From Neptuniibacter sp. (lineage in GTDB: Bacteria > Pseudomonadota > Gammaproteobacteria > Pseudomonadales > Balneatricaceae), in NCBI GenBank assembly GCA_030149405.1, contig JASBRM010000284.1, positions 1 through 7,950 of the forward strand: a stretch of 7,950 nt of DNA, given 5' to 3'. Position 1 is the first letter of the stretch; each line of letters starts with the position of its first letter. The notes beneath the pieces were generated by a model. The model made no database searches and had not been told where the DNA came from. It worked only from the letters and a program-made list of their open reading frames with translations. Position numbers and translations under genes: made by a program. Positions 1 through 6,135 of the stretch are shown here, piece after piece.

Positions 1-1
1 C

Positions 2-289
2 CCTTATCACTAAGTAACTGCCTGGCAGTCAGATGATGTAGAGGTCACTAAAGGTGAGAGTGAACTGATTGAGTTCCAACACCCAAATAAGCGGATGAAG
101 CGAGTGTTTTGTAAACATTGTGGTGAAGTGCTTTATAACACCAATGCCATGGAGTGGAAGCTGGTTTCGCAATTGCTGATACGTAAGTGTAATCAGGATC
201 AATTGCCCGAAGCATTACAGTCGAATGCGCATTTTTTCTACGGTCGTAGAATTGTGGCAGTGGACGATGAGCTGCCAAAGAGAGAATAG
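2..289 (+). pseudogene. GFA-family (CENP-V/GFA zinc fold) protein, C-terminal part, apparently interrupted by an in-frame stop
   Basis: The frame ending in TAG at 287-289 encodes a stretch typical of the C-terminal half of GFA-family proteins. It has a KGESEL segment (strand with the conserved KGE), an RVFCKHCGE zinc-binding CxxC motif (codons from about 98), then NAMEW and HFFYGRRI. The first ATG in this frame is at 95, but family-like residues (TAWQSDDVEVTKGESELIEF) continue upstream to about position 14, where a TAA at 11-13 breaks the frame; the codons before it (PYH) also look family-like. A nonsense mutation, for example TAC to TAA, would explain this, as would a sequencing error. The upstream zinc ligands lie outside the window. 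GFA proteins bind zinc through cysteines, and most have no proven substrate. The gene ends directly against the stop codon of the convergent GGDEF-EAL gene. A 64-aa product from ATG 95 would hold only one CxxC, so function is doubtful. Confidence 0.55.
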
Positions 290-2125
290 TTAGTTCTGTT
301 TTAGAAAGCTTAAAAGTTCCTGTAAAGGCATAGGTTTGGCATACAGGTAACCCTGAATAAAATCACACTCATGTTGTTTCAGCCATTGCGCCTGCTCCGG
401 AGTTTCGACCCCTTCGGCTACAAGCGCAAGATTAAGCCCTTTGGCCATACCTACAATTGAACTTGCGATACAACTATCACTTTCATCATCAGGTAGACCA
501 TCAACAAACGAACGATCAATTTTTAGCTTGGATACCGGTAAATGTTTAAGGCGAGCAAGAGATGAATAGCCGGTACCAAAATCATCGATTGAGAAGCGAA
601 TCCCTAATTCTCCAAGCGACTTAAACTGTTCAGAGACCAGTTTGGTATCATGGCTAATGAGCTCTTCTACGATCTCAAGTTCTATCATTTCCCCAGGAAT
701 GTCATTTTCAGTCAGCAGAGTTGATACGTTATTAACCAGGGTATTGCTGTAGAGCTGCTCTGAAGAGATATTGACTGATACCCAAGACATTGAGCGCAAT
801 TCATTGTTTTCGGCGATATCCTTAAACACCTTAGATAGCATGAGTTCGCCAATCTGAGGCATGATTCTCATATCCATTGCCAAAGGAAGGAAAAAGTATG
901 GAGATAAAATGCCTCTGGTTGGATGGTTCCATCTGATCAGGGCTTCAAGGCCCGATACTTTTCCGGTTCGGCTGTTGATTATAGGTTGGTAGAAAGGTAA
1001 AAGTTGCCCGTCTTGCAGCGCTGTTAGAAGTTCTGATTCTGTCCCTTTTTTCTGTTTATAATCGGATAACCAGGCTTCGTCAAAAAGGGCATAAGATCCG
1101 ATGCCTCTCTCCTTGGCTTTGGTTAATGCGATTTCAGCTTTTCTTACCAGATTATCCACATCGTCAAAGTTGTTAGTGACTTCAATGGCACCAATAGAGG
1201 CTGATAGCTCTGCAATTTCCCCTTTCAAATGTGAGGATTCAGCCTTAAAAATGTTTCTGATCTGATCGATTATGCTGTTAAGGTCGTTGGTTAATTCAGG
1301 AACCCAGAGAGCAAAGAGATCACCTGATAAACGTGCAGCGAAGGTTTGTTCTGTGATAGGCAGGTCTGATAATTTTTGAGCAATAACGCGAAGAATATCG
1401 TTTGCTCTCCGGTAACCCAATTCATCATTAATTGAACTGAAACGGTCAATGCCAATAACAAGAAGCGCTTTTGATATGTGACTGGAATACTGTTCGGGGT
1501 TACAAAAGCTTGCTTCCAGCCTTTCCTGAAGGGCTCCTCGGTTTTCCAATCCGGTCAGTGCGTCAGTTCTTTGTGCAAGCTGAACTCTCTCTGATGCATT
1601 AAGCCAGGCATCATGCTCCAGTGCGAGTGAGATTTTATCGGCAATGGCAATGACAAAAGATATTTCTTCAATTCCCCATTTACGTTCGCCCTTGGTATCT
1701 TCAACGCATAGAACACCGTGTTTACCGTTAGAGGAATAAATTGGGGTATCCAGCATGGAATTAATACCCAAAGGCTTAAGGTAAGTCTCAGTAAACTCAT
1801 GAGTTGCAGGGTGTTCACGGGCATTATCAGCAACCACAACACGGTTTGATGCCATGGCTTCAAAATAACTGGGAAAGTCATCAATACTCAGTGCCATTCC
1901 GGAGCTGAATTGATCTGTCTCGGACTCATAGAGACAGTGACAAATGATTTTGGTTTTTTTGCTGTTATAGCGCCATGAACTTACACGCGCAGTATCCAAT
2001 AGTTGGCAGGTCAGTTTTAACAGCATGTGGATTTTGGTCAAAGTGGTTCCGTCTGTGAACTCAGATTTTCCACAGGTGTCGATTAAAGCTGAATGATGGC
2101 TTTGAAGGTTAGCAATGGGGTCCAT
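290..2125 (-). CDS. GAF-GGDEF-EAL protein, probable cyclic-di-GMP phosphodiesterase with degenerate GGDEF
   Basis: This 611-aa soluble protein has three domains in order. The GAF sensor covers about residues 22-175 (with INSMLDTPIY and GVLCVED motifs), the GGDEF domain starts at DALTGLENR (188-196), and the EAL domain covers about 368-608. The cyclase signature is SGDLF (267-271) instead of GGDEF/GGEEF, and the RxxD inhibitory site is absent (TEQT at 258-261), so cyclase activity is unlikely. The EAL domain keeps the expected catalytic and metal residues: E394 of EAL, N452, E484 and E487, D514-D515 in DDFGTGYSS, K535, E571 and E574 in EGVET, and Q591 in QGY. It should therefore hydrolyse c-di-GMP to pGpG, with the GAF and degenerate GGDEF parts likely tuning activity. 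There is no signal peptide or membrane segment. The start ATG at 2123-2125 has no strong Shine-Dalgarno nearby. It is divergent from the gene at 2409 and abuts the GFA remnant at its 3' end. Confidence 0.93.
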   Translation of the reverse strand: MDPIANLQSHHSALIDTCGKSEFTDGTTLTKIHMLLKLTCQLLDTARVSSWRYNSKKTKIICHCLYESETDQFSSGMALSIDDFPSYFEAMASNRVVVADNAREHPATHEFTETYLKPLGINSMLDTPIYSSNGKHGVLCVEDTKGERKWGIEEISFVIAIADKISLALEHDAWLNASERVQLAQRTDALTGLENRGALQERLEASFCNPEQYSSHISKALLVIGIDRFSSINDELGYRRANDILRVIAQKLSDLPITEQTFAARLSGDLFALWVPELTNDLNSIIDQIRNIFKAESSHLKGEIAELSASIGAIEVTNNFDDVDNLVRKAEIALTKAKERGIGSYALFDEAWLSDYKQKKGTESELLTALQDGQLLPFYQPIINSRTGKVSGLEALIRWNHPTRGILSPYFFLPLAMDMRIMPQIGELMLSKVFKDIAENNELRSMSWVSVNISSEQLYSNTLVNNVSTLLTENDIPGEMIELEIVEELISHDTKLVSEQFKSLGELGIRFSIDDFGTGYSSLARLKHLPVSKLKIDRSFVDGLPDDESDSCIASSIVGMAKGLNLALVAEGVETPEQAQWLKQHECDFIQGYLYAKPMPLQELLSFLKQN

Positions 2126-2175
2126 AAGTTTTCTGCATTAATTATGGTCACTCTCATTTATTTCTCAGTGTAGTT

Positions 2176-2216
2176 TGGAATGAGTCGCTTTGCGTAAAGG
2201 TCAATAATGGAATGAG
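2176..2216. repeat. Direct repeat TGGAATGAG x2 in the divergent spacer 2126-2408
   Basis: Two exact 9-bp copies of TGGAATGAG lie at 2176-2184 and 2208-2216, start to start 32 bp, about three helical turns, so both face the same side of the helix. They sit 51-91 bp upstream of the GGDEF-EAL start (minus strand) in the 283-bp divergent spacer. This geometry suits a regulator binding two half-sites, but no known operator is recognised. The rest of the spacer is AT-rich with no confident promoter call. The Shine-Dalgarno of the rightward gene (AGGAGG near 2398) is clear. Confidence 0.35.
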
Positions 2217-2408
2217 ATCAGGCACCACGGAAAATAGGTATTCCATCAGAATCTTTATAAATCAAAAATACGTTAAAAACTCGCCTAAATAAAGCTATAG
2301 AAATAAACATAAAGTGCTCCCAAATTCCCGAAGAATAATTACCAACTTTTCTGTTTTTTTTGAGGAGAAGCTAAGAGATATTTTCTTACGACAATTAGGA
2401 GGATAGAA

Positions 2409-2756
2409 ATGAAAACAATACAGAAACTGACATTGACGACGGACGAACAAGCGCAAACACTCTCTTTTAAAGAGGGCTACAGAATTGTAAGGATTGAGTA
2501 TCTGGTCACAGAAAAAAGGATCTGCATGTGGGTCGAAGTACCTTTACGAGCAGACATCGGAGATGTGCGTAAAACCTATGTGGTTAAAAAGACACATGAG
2601 CCGGTGCCTGCTGAATTCCAACATGTTTATACGGCGATCGATCTGCTAAAACCAGAAGCCTTCCATATCTTTGAATTACCGGCTGAACTTGAAGCAACTA
2701 AACCATCATGGGGCAGATGGCGTGCTTCTGAGCAGGAAAGAGAGGTTGCTGCATAG
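2409..2756 (+). CDS. Uncharacterised 115-aa protein, loosely DUF7352-like
   Basis: The start ATG at 2409 follows an excellent Shine-Dalgarno (TAGGAGGATAGAA), so translation is very likely. The 115-aa product has no signal peptide or membrane helix. Its core reads as alternating beta strands: LTLTTDEQAQTLSF, then YRIVRIEYLVTEKRICMWVEV, RKTYVVKKTHEPVP, and HVYTAIDLLKPEAFHIFELP. The pattern of an initial strand, a 'hydrophobic-lW/cMW-V' strand, a charged strand ending near 'pVP', and a final 'HxFE' strand is reminiscent of small DUF7352-type proteins of phages and bacteria, but the match is from memory and weak. The tail (about residues 96-115) is charged (WGRWRASEQERE). It lies 95 bp before the NhaR-like regulator on the same strand. 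The intervening dyad makes it unclear whether they share a transcript. No function can be assigned. Confidence 0.8.
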   Translation: MKTIQKLTLTTDEQAQTLSFKEGYRIVRIEYLVTEKRICMWVEVPLRADIGDVRKTYVVKKTHEPVPAEFQHVYTAIDLLKPEAFHIFELPAELEATKPSWGRWRASEQEREVAA

Positions 2757-2776
2757 AAAAAAATTTACACATAAAG

Positions 2777-2822
2777 TTGACAAAAACGCTTGGTTATATA
2801 ACCTAGTAATACGCTAGGTTAT
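2777..2822 (+). promoter_or_regulatory. Nested palindromes and TTGACA box upstream of the LysR gene, candidate autoregulatory site
   Basis: A perfect -35-like TTGACA lies at 2777-2782. Just downstream are three related half-sites: GGTTAT (2792-2797), ATAACC (2798-2803) and GGTTAT (2817-2822). The first two form a perfect 12-bp palindrome (2792-2803). ATAACCTAG (2798-2806) and CTAGGTTAT (2814-2822) form a perfect 9-bp inverted repeat around a 7-nt centre, which contains a T-N11-A arrangement (T2804 to A2816) typical of LysR-family binding sites. LysR regulators usually bind near their own promoters, so autoregulation by the gene at 2852 is a reasonable inference. No good -10 is spaced correctly from TTGACA. 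The 9-bp stem followed by TTTTGTTCTT could alternatively act as a weak terminator for the gene ending at 2756. Confidence 0.5.
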
Positions 2823-2851
2823 TTTGTTCTTAAACTAAGAGGTCAACTTAA

Positions 2852-3751
2852 ATGAAAATGTTGAACTTGAAGCACCTGTATTATTTTTGGTTGACCGCCA
2901 GGGAAGGCTCGATCACGCAGGCATGCGACATCATTGACTTGGCACCACAAACACTCAGTTCTCAGATAGCAACTCTGGAAGAGAATGTAGAACACATGCT
3001 GTTCAAGCGTGAGGGTAGAAACCTGGTAATGACCCCCATGGGTAAAGAGGTTTTTGCTTACGCGAATAAAATTTTTGATATTACCTCTCAACTTGAAGAG
3101 GTCTTACAGCAAGCTCCGGATAATAGATCGATCGATTTTTCTATCGGGATCGCTTCTACAGTGCATAAAATCCTGGCATGGAAGGTTATAAAGCCAGCGC
3201 TCAATATTCCCAATAAAATCCAGTTAGTGTGTAAAAGCGCCAATGCTTCAGACCTTTTACTGCAGCTAAAGCAAAAAAAACTGGATGTACTTATAACGGA
3301 TTACTTACCACATGAGTGCGATAGGGATGGACTGACCGCGCACAAGATCTTAAGTACGCCGATGTCGTTTTTCTATCACAGCTCAAAAGCAGATCAACTG
3401 ATAGAGGACTTTCCAGCCTGCTTAAACACATACCCATTTCTGAGCTATGGCAGGAATACCCCCTATCTGGAAAAGCTAAAGGACTGGTTTAAACAGAATA
3501 AAATACAACTGAACATCAAGGCTGAGATTGATGACAGTGCACTTCTCAAAGTGTTAGGGCAGGCGGGAGAAGGTTTTTTTTCAGCGCCAACTTATATCGC
3601 TGAAGAGATCTGCGATCAATATGGAGTAAAAGTGATTGGCGCTGCGGAGAGTATTACCGAAGACCTATACGCGATTTATCGGGATAGCAGCCTGATTAAT
3701 CCGGGTTTGGAAGCCATATTGAATTATCAGCCCAAACAATTAGGAACTTGA
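2852..3751 (+). CDS. LysR-family transcriptional regulator, NhaR-like
   Basis: This 299-aa protein has the usual LysR length and layout. The N-terminal winged helix-turn-helix covers about residues 5-63, with the signature HLYYFWLTAREGSITQAC, APQTLSSQIATLE and FKREGRNLVMTPMGKEVFAYA. The HLYYFW start, PQTLSSQI recognition helix and 'LFKREGR' wing are the pattern of the NhaR subgroup. A linker helix (about 66-88) and a periplasmic-binding-like effector domain (about 95-290) follow, including KLDVLITD (NhaR proteins have KLDMIISD/VVLSD here), FPACL and a DDSALLKVLGQAGEGFFSAPT segment. NhaR of E. coli responds to sodium and activates nhaA and pgaABCD; no antiporter or PGA gene is visible here, so the ligand and targets are unknown. 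The start ATG 2852 has AGAGG at 2838-2842; a second ATG six bases on would remove only two residues. Confidence 0.93.
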   Translation: MKMLNLKHLYYFWLTAREGSITQACDIIDLAPQTLSSQIATLEENVEHMLFKREGRNLVMTPMGKEVFAYANKIFDITSQLEEVLQQAPDNRSIDFSIGIASTVHKILAWKVIKPALNIPNKIQLVCKSANASDLLLQLKQKKLDVLITDYLPHECDRDGLTAHKILSTPMSFFYHSSKADQLIEDFPACLNTYPFLSYGRNTPYLEKLKDWFKQNKIQLNIKAEIDDSALLKVLGQAGEGFFSAPTYIAEEICDQYGVKVIGAAESITEDLYAIYRDSSLINPGLEAILNYQPKQLGT

Positions 3752-3808
3752 GAAAAATAGTCGGAAAAGGCATTCCTTTGCACAATGGGGTAATAACATT
3801 TTCCACAC

Positions 3809-4042
3809 TCAGTTTCTAAGGATGATATCTAACTGGTCTACTGCATCAGACCACTCGGTATCGTAATAGATGGAATCTCGGATAAATTCAGATTGCGATG
3901 GGTTCCAGAAAGGCGCATCGGCAATATGTATTTCACCGGTGAGAATTTTATTTTTTTCGATGAATTCATCAATAGCGCAAGGGTCATCATTTAACCCCAG
4001 CTGTTTGAATAATTCTTGAATTTCTGTGTCGTAATAGATCAT
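3809..4042 (-). CDS. DUF2789 family small protein
   Basis: This 77-aa acidic soluble protein matches the DUF2789 pattern over its whole length: an N-terminal helix ending in LFKQLGLNDDPCAIDEFI, then a central LTGEIHIADAPFWNPSQSEFIRDSI block (usual form 'l..g..LadApfW.paQ..FLre.i'), and a C-terminal WSDAVDQLDIILR helix. The family is widespread in gammaproteobacteria and has no established function. The start ATG (4040-4042) is preceded on the minus strand by AGAGGG with suitable spacing. An oddity is that the hexapeptide IYYDTE occurs at residues 2-7 and again at 58-63, encoded by nearly the same bases. It converges on the LysR gene (57-bp gap without an evident strong terminator) and is divergent from the reductase gene. 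Confidence 0.85.
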   Translation of the reverse strand: MIYYDTEIQELFKQLGLNDDPCAIDEFIEKNKILTGEIHIADAPFWNPSQSEFIRDSIYYDTEWSDAVDQLDIILRN

Positions 4043-4103
4043 AAGAATAACCCTCTTTTTTAGTAATTGTGGGTTATTTTCTTTCTAAGTTGTTTCGAGG
4101 AAT

Positions 4104-4120
4104 TCTGATTCAGAGTCAGA
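4104..4120. promoter_or_regulatory. 17-bp imperfect palindrome with T-N11-A, between DUF2789 and the reductase
   Basis: The bases TCTGATTCAGAGTCAGA form a 17-bp palindrome in which seven of the eight base pairs around the central A match. It contains the T-N11-A spacing (T4106 to A4118) of LysR-type operators. A -10-like TATAGA follows at 4122-4127 without a recognisable -35 at the right distance, as expected for an activator-dependent rightward promoter. In Pseudomonas the LysR regulator FinR activates a ferredoxin-NADP reductase gene; a similar arrangement here is inference. The site could also serve the leftward DUF2789 gene. Confidence 0.4.
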
Positions 4121-4177
4121 TTATAGAGGTCAATATTTTTAGCTAGGAGATGTCTAATAAATTATTTGGAGGCGCTT

Positions 4178-4912
4178 ATGCAGAATAGAAAACAAACCAT
4201 TAAATTAATGGATAAAAGGGTGATTGCAAACAACACCCTTGAGCTCTTATATCAATCTAATAACCGTTTGGCATTTATTCCTGGCCAGTTTTACTCGTTT
4301 CACTTTGAGAATGAAGGGACCAGTAAAGCGCGTAGTTACAGTGCAGCAAACTCTATTTTAAATCCACAGCACAACTGTGAATTGAGTATTGCTGTCACAC
4401 TTCATTCTCAGGGCTTTGCCAGTAACCGTTTTCTTGATGCTGAACCCGGTGAAGAAATTGAAGTGAGTGGCCCTTTTGGGAATTTGATTCTGCCTAAGCA
4501 GTTACCCTCAACGGTATTTTTGGTAGCAACTGGAACGGGTATCGCTCCATTCCGATCCATGTTGTCCCAGATTGAAGAGTTTCTGGAGCAAGGCCCGGTT
4601 AGATTTATCCTGGCGTTTGGAGTCAGATCCCGTGAAGACCTGTTATATGACCGCGAGTTTTACAATCTGGCAAACACCTACAGAAACTTTAATTACGAAG
4701 TTTATCTTAGCCAACAAGAGCCATTACACAGCCACGAATTCACTGGTCGTGTTACCAATTTGTTCAACAAACACGAATTGGACCCGGCAGATACGCTGGC
4801 GTTTGTATGTGGCAACCCTGACATGGTCGACGATGTTGTGGAAGGCTTTAAAGGCTGTGGGCTTGAAACCCGGCAGATCAAAAGGGAGAAGTATACCCTT
4901 TCACCTTTTTAA
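4178..4912 (+). CDS. FAD-dependent ferredoxin/flavin reductase-type oxidoreductase (FNR superfamily)
   Basis: The 244-aa product is a two-domain FNR-superfamily enzyme without its own 2Fe-2S domain. The FAD barrel (about residues 1-107) shows IPGQFYSF (34-41), the flavin-binding ARSYSAAN (51-58; RxYS motif) and SGPFGNL. The NAD(P)-binding domain (about 111-244) shows ATGTGIAPFRSML (117-129), a FGVRSREDLLYDREF segment and CGNPDMVDD (211-219). It ends in KYTLSPF, with a C-terminal aromatic residue as in many members. It should transfer electrons between NAD(P)H and a ferredoxin, flavodoxin or free flavin; the partner is not encoded nearby. I prefer ATG 4178, with GGAGG at 4168-4172. A TTG at 4166 in the same frame overlaps that Shine-Dalgarno and is less likely. 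The stop at 4910-4912 lies in a T5 run just before the 21-bp repeat array. Confidence 0.9.
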   Translation: MQNRKQTIKLMDKRVIANNTLELLYQSNNRLAFIPGQFYSFHFENEGTSKARSYSAANSILNPQHNCELSIAVTLHSQGFASNRFLDAEPGEEIEVSGPFGNLILPKQLPSTVFLVATGTGIAPFRSMLSQIEEFLEQGPVRFILAFGVRSREDLLYDREFYNLANTYRNFNYEVYLSQQEPLHSHEFTGRVTNLFNKHELDPADTLAFVCGNPDMVDDVVEGFKGCGLETRQIKREKYTLSPF

Positions 4913-4929
4913 GTAGGTGCTTAGCTTTC

Positions 4930-5013
4930 TTTAGAGGGGTTAAGGCTATATTTAGAGCGCTCAAGGCTATCTCTAGAGGGCTCAAGGCTGTTCTTATAGC
5001 GCTCAAGGCTGTT
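4930..5013. repeat. Four tandem copies of a 21-bp repeat between convergent genes
   Basis: Four head-to-tail 21-bp units occupy 4930-4950, 4951-4971, 4972-4992 and 4993-5013. AAGGCT is invariant in all four. The pairs compared (1-3, 2-3, 2-4) match at 16 or 17 of 21 positions. Copies 2 and 4 carry an AGCGCT palindrome (GAGCGCTC at 4955-4962 in copy 2). A more degenerate unit may precede at 4909-4929 (11 of 21 matches). The array fills the gap between the reductase stop and the CBS gene stop and overlaps the latter by two bases. The unit length is a multiple of three, and one plus-strand frame is open through the whole array, reading as a 7-residue repeat of the form FRALKAI. There is no hairpin plus T-run, so it is not an obvious intrinsic terminator. 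Confidence 0.85.
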
Positions 5014-5632
5014 AGGTCCACAGGCTGATAGGTGGGTCATTTGCTATAGCCCTTGCAATATCACGGCTGCTAATGACCCCAACTAATGCGTCATAGGCAT
5101 CAACAACCGGTACCAAGACGAGGTTGTAGTGGTTCATCACCTCTGCAATTCTACGAATACTTGTAACGGGCTCAGCTGTGATAACCTCACCTGACAAAAA
5201 ATCCCGAACCGGCGTGATTCTAATATTGGGCGCATTATCATCATTATCGATTAAATTTTTAATCGCAGAGGTTGGGTCAAACAATCCCACGATGCGGTTG
5301 TTTTCTGTGGTTACAGGTATAACTTTATTTCCACTCTTACTGAGTAAACTGAGACCTTCGTAAACAGTTTGTCCCTCTTTCAGTACTTCAAACTCCTCCT
5401 GCATGATCTCATAAGCATGTCTAAGCTCATCTTTAGGGTTGGCATGAATCAGATTTTTATAAGCATCTATCGAGCTTTTGTTAGGAATATGCGACTGAAT
5501 ATGGGAAGCATGGCTTAAACCATGGTTTTTCGGCTCAAGGGAAGCGGGTGAGCGGTCCACCGGATTGACCTTGTACAACTCTTCCAGAGTATTTCTGAAA
5601 ACCCGACCGTCATAATCATAAATAGAAAACAT
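5012..5632 (-). CDS. CBS-domain-pair protein
   Basis: The product (206 aa from ATG 5630-5632, 208 aa from ATG 5636-5638) has an N-terminal region of about 75 residues (FSIYDYDGRVFRNTLEEL, then a polar segment) followed by two CBS motifs. CBS1 lies at about residues 77-131 (MQEEFEVLKEGQTVYEGLSLL to KVIPVTTENNRIVGLFDPTSAI) and CBS2 at about 143-198 (VRDFLSGEVITAEPVTSIRRIAEVM to VPVVDAYDALVGVISSRDIARAI), numbering from the longer form. CBS pairs (Bateman modules) bind adenine nucleotides or similar ligands; no catalytic or channel domain is attached, so this is probably a stand-alone sensor or partner protein. I prefer the inner ATG because GAGGG (5639-5643) abuts the outer ATG but lies six bases from the inner one. 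It is divergent from the 86-aa gene at 5866 and convergent on the reductase. Confidence 0.9.
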   Translation of the reverse strand: MFSIYDYDGRVFRNTLEELYKVNPVDRSPASLEPKNHGLSHASHIQSHIPNKSSIDAYKNLIHANPKDELRHAYEIMQEEFEVLKEGQTVYEGLSLLSKSGNKVIPVTTENNRIVGLFDPTSAIKNLIDNDDNAPNIRITPVRDFLSGEVITAEPVTSIRRIAEVMNHYNLVLVPVVDAYDALVGVISSRDIARAIANDPPISLWT

Positions 5633-5762
5633 AACCATCCCTCATATAGAGTTAGCTGAAAACCCTGAGTTAATTCCTTAAGTTAACTATAGTCACTATT
5701 GAATTATGACCAGAGAAAGTCCTTTCGGTTCATCACCAAAAAATTGGAATAAAGCTAACAAA

Positions 5763-5840
5763 AAATCTGTCCATTAATTCCCGACTGCGTGTTTATATAC
5801 ATACATACGATTTTTTATGTCCGAACAGACCAACAGATTT
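5763..5840. repeat. Long-range inverted repeat AAATCTGT/ACAGATTT in the divergent spacer 5633-5865
   Basis: AAATCTGT (5763-5770) and its exact reverse complement ACAGATTT (5833-5840) bracket an AT-rich stretch (TATATACATACATACG near 5796-5811, a T6 run) in the roughly 230-bp spacer between the CBS gene and the 86-aa gene. The two arms are 62 bp apart, which is long for a hairpin but possible for paired protein sites. The 5' part of the spacer (5641-5760) shows nothing I can name. A chance match is quite possible in AT-rich DNA. Confidence 0.25.
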
Positions 5841-5865
5841 ATATAACTACAAGGCAGGAGGTTAC

Positions 5866-6126
5866 ATGAGACACGTTAATGAAGACCTCGTTAAACGAGT
5901 TCATGCGAAGATTGTACGCTTCGGGAAAAGAGTCAATGAATGCCACCACTTTTTGGGAGGGCTCTATGCTCACAATAGTGGTGATGGTTTTGTCATTGCG
6001 GTTTCGGATGCATACAACCTGGCAAAAATTAACTTTGGGGAACAATTACAGTTAGAGTTAGTTTCTAACGATCATCAGGATATGTTCCTCAGAAAAGTCA
6101 AAACACTCGATAAAACCTACCACTAA
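5866..6126 (+). CDS. Uncharacterised 86-aa protein
   Basis: A near-ideal Shine-Dalgarno (AGGAGG at 5856-5861, four bases before ATG 5866) and a strong terminator directly after the stop mark this as a real single-gene transcription unit. The product is basic at the N-terminus (MRHVNEDLVKRVHAKIVRFGKRVNE), followed by CHHFLGGLYAHNSGDGFVIAVSDAYNLAKINFGEQLQLELVSNDH and a charged tail (FLRKVKTLDKTYH). There is no signal peptide, membrane segment or cysteine-pair motif (only one Cys). The middle looks like mixed beta strands and turns, and the first 30 residues like a helix. I do not recognise the family. Its position opposite the CBS-domain gene and next to a universal stress protein suggests, but does not show, a stress-related role. 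Confidence 0.85.
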   Translation: MRHVNEDLVKRVHAKIVRFGKRVNECHHFLGGLYAHNSGDGFVIAVSDAYNLAKINFGEQLQLELVSNDHQDMFLRKVKTLDKTYH

Positions 6127-6135
6127 TCCAAAATT

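Noticed and set aside
1555..1884. Minus-strand 109-aa open frame inside the GGDEF-EAL gene
   Set aside because: It overlaps the GAF-GGDEF region in another frame on the same strand and its translation has no family-like motifs.
3752..3808. Terminator between the convergent LysR and DUF2789 genes (AAAGG-CATT-CCTTT)
   Set aside because: Only a 5-bp stem with no T-run on either strand directly after it.
4150..4188. Short leader peptide overlapping the reductase start (ATG 4150 to TAG 4188)
   Set aside because: AGGAG is only one base from its ATG, the 12-residue product has no leader-peptide pattern, and it is likely fortuitous.
4572..4916. Plus-strand 114-aa open frame inside the reductase gene
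   Set aside because: Shadow frame of the well-supported FNR-superfamily gene, Trp/Thr-rich translation without a domain pattern.
4930..5013. CRISPR array
   Set aside because: The 21-bp units are directly contiguous with no spacers and differ from each other, and no cas gene is present.
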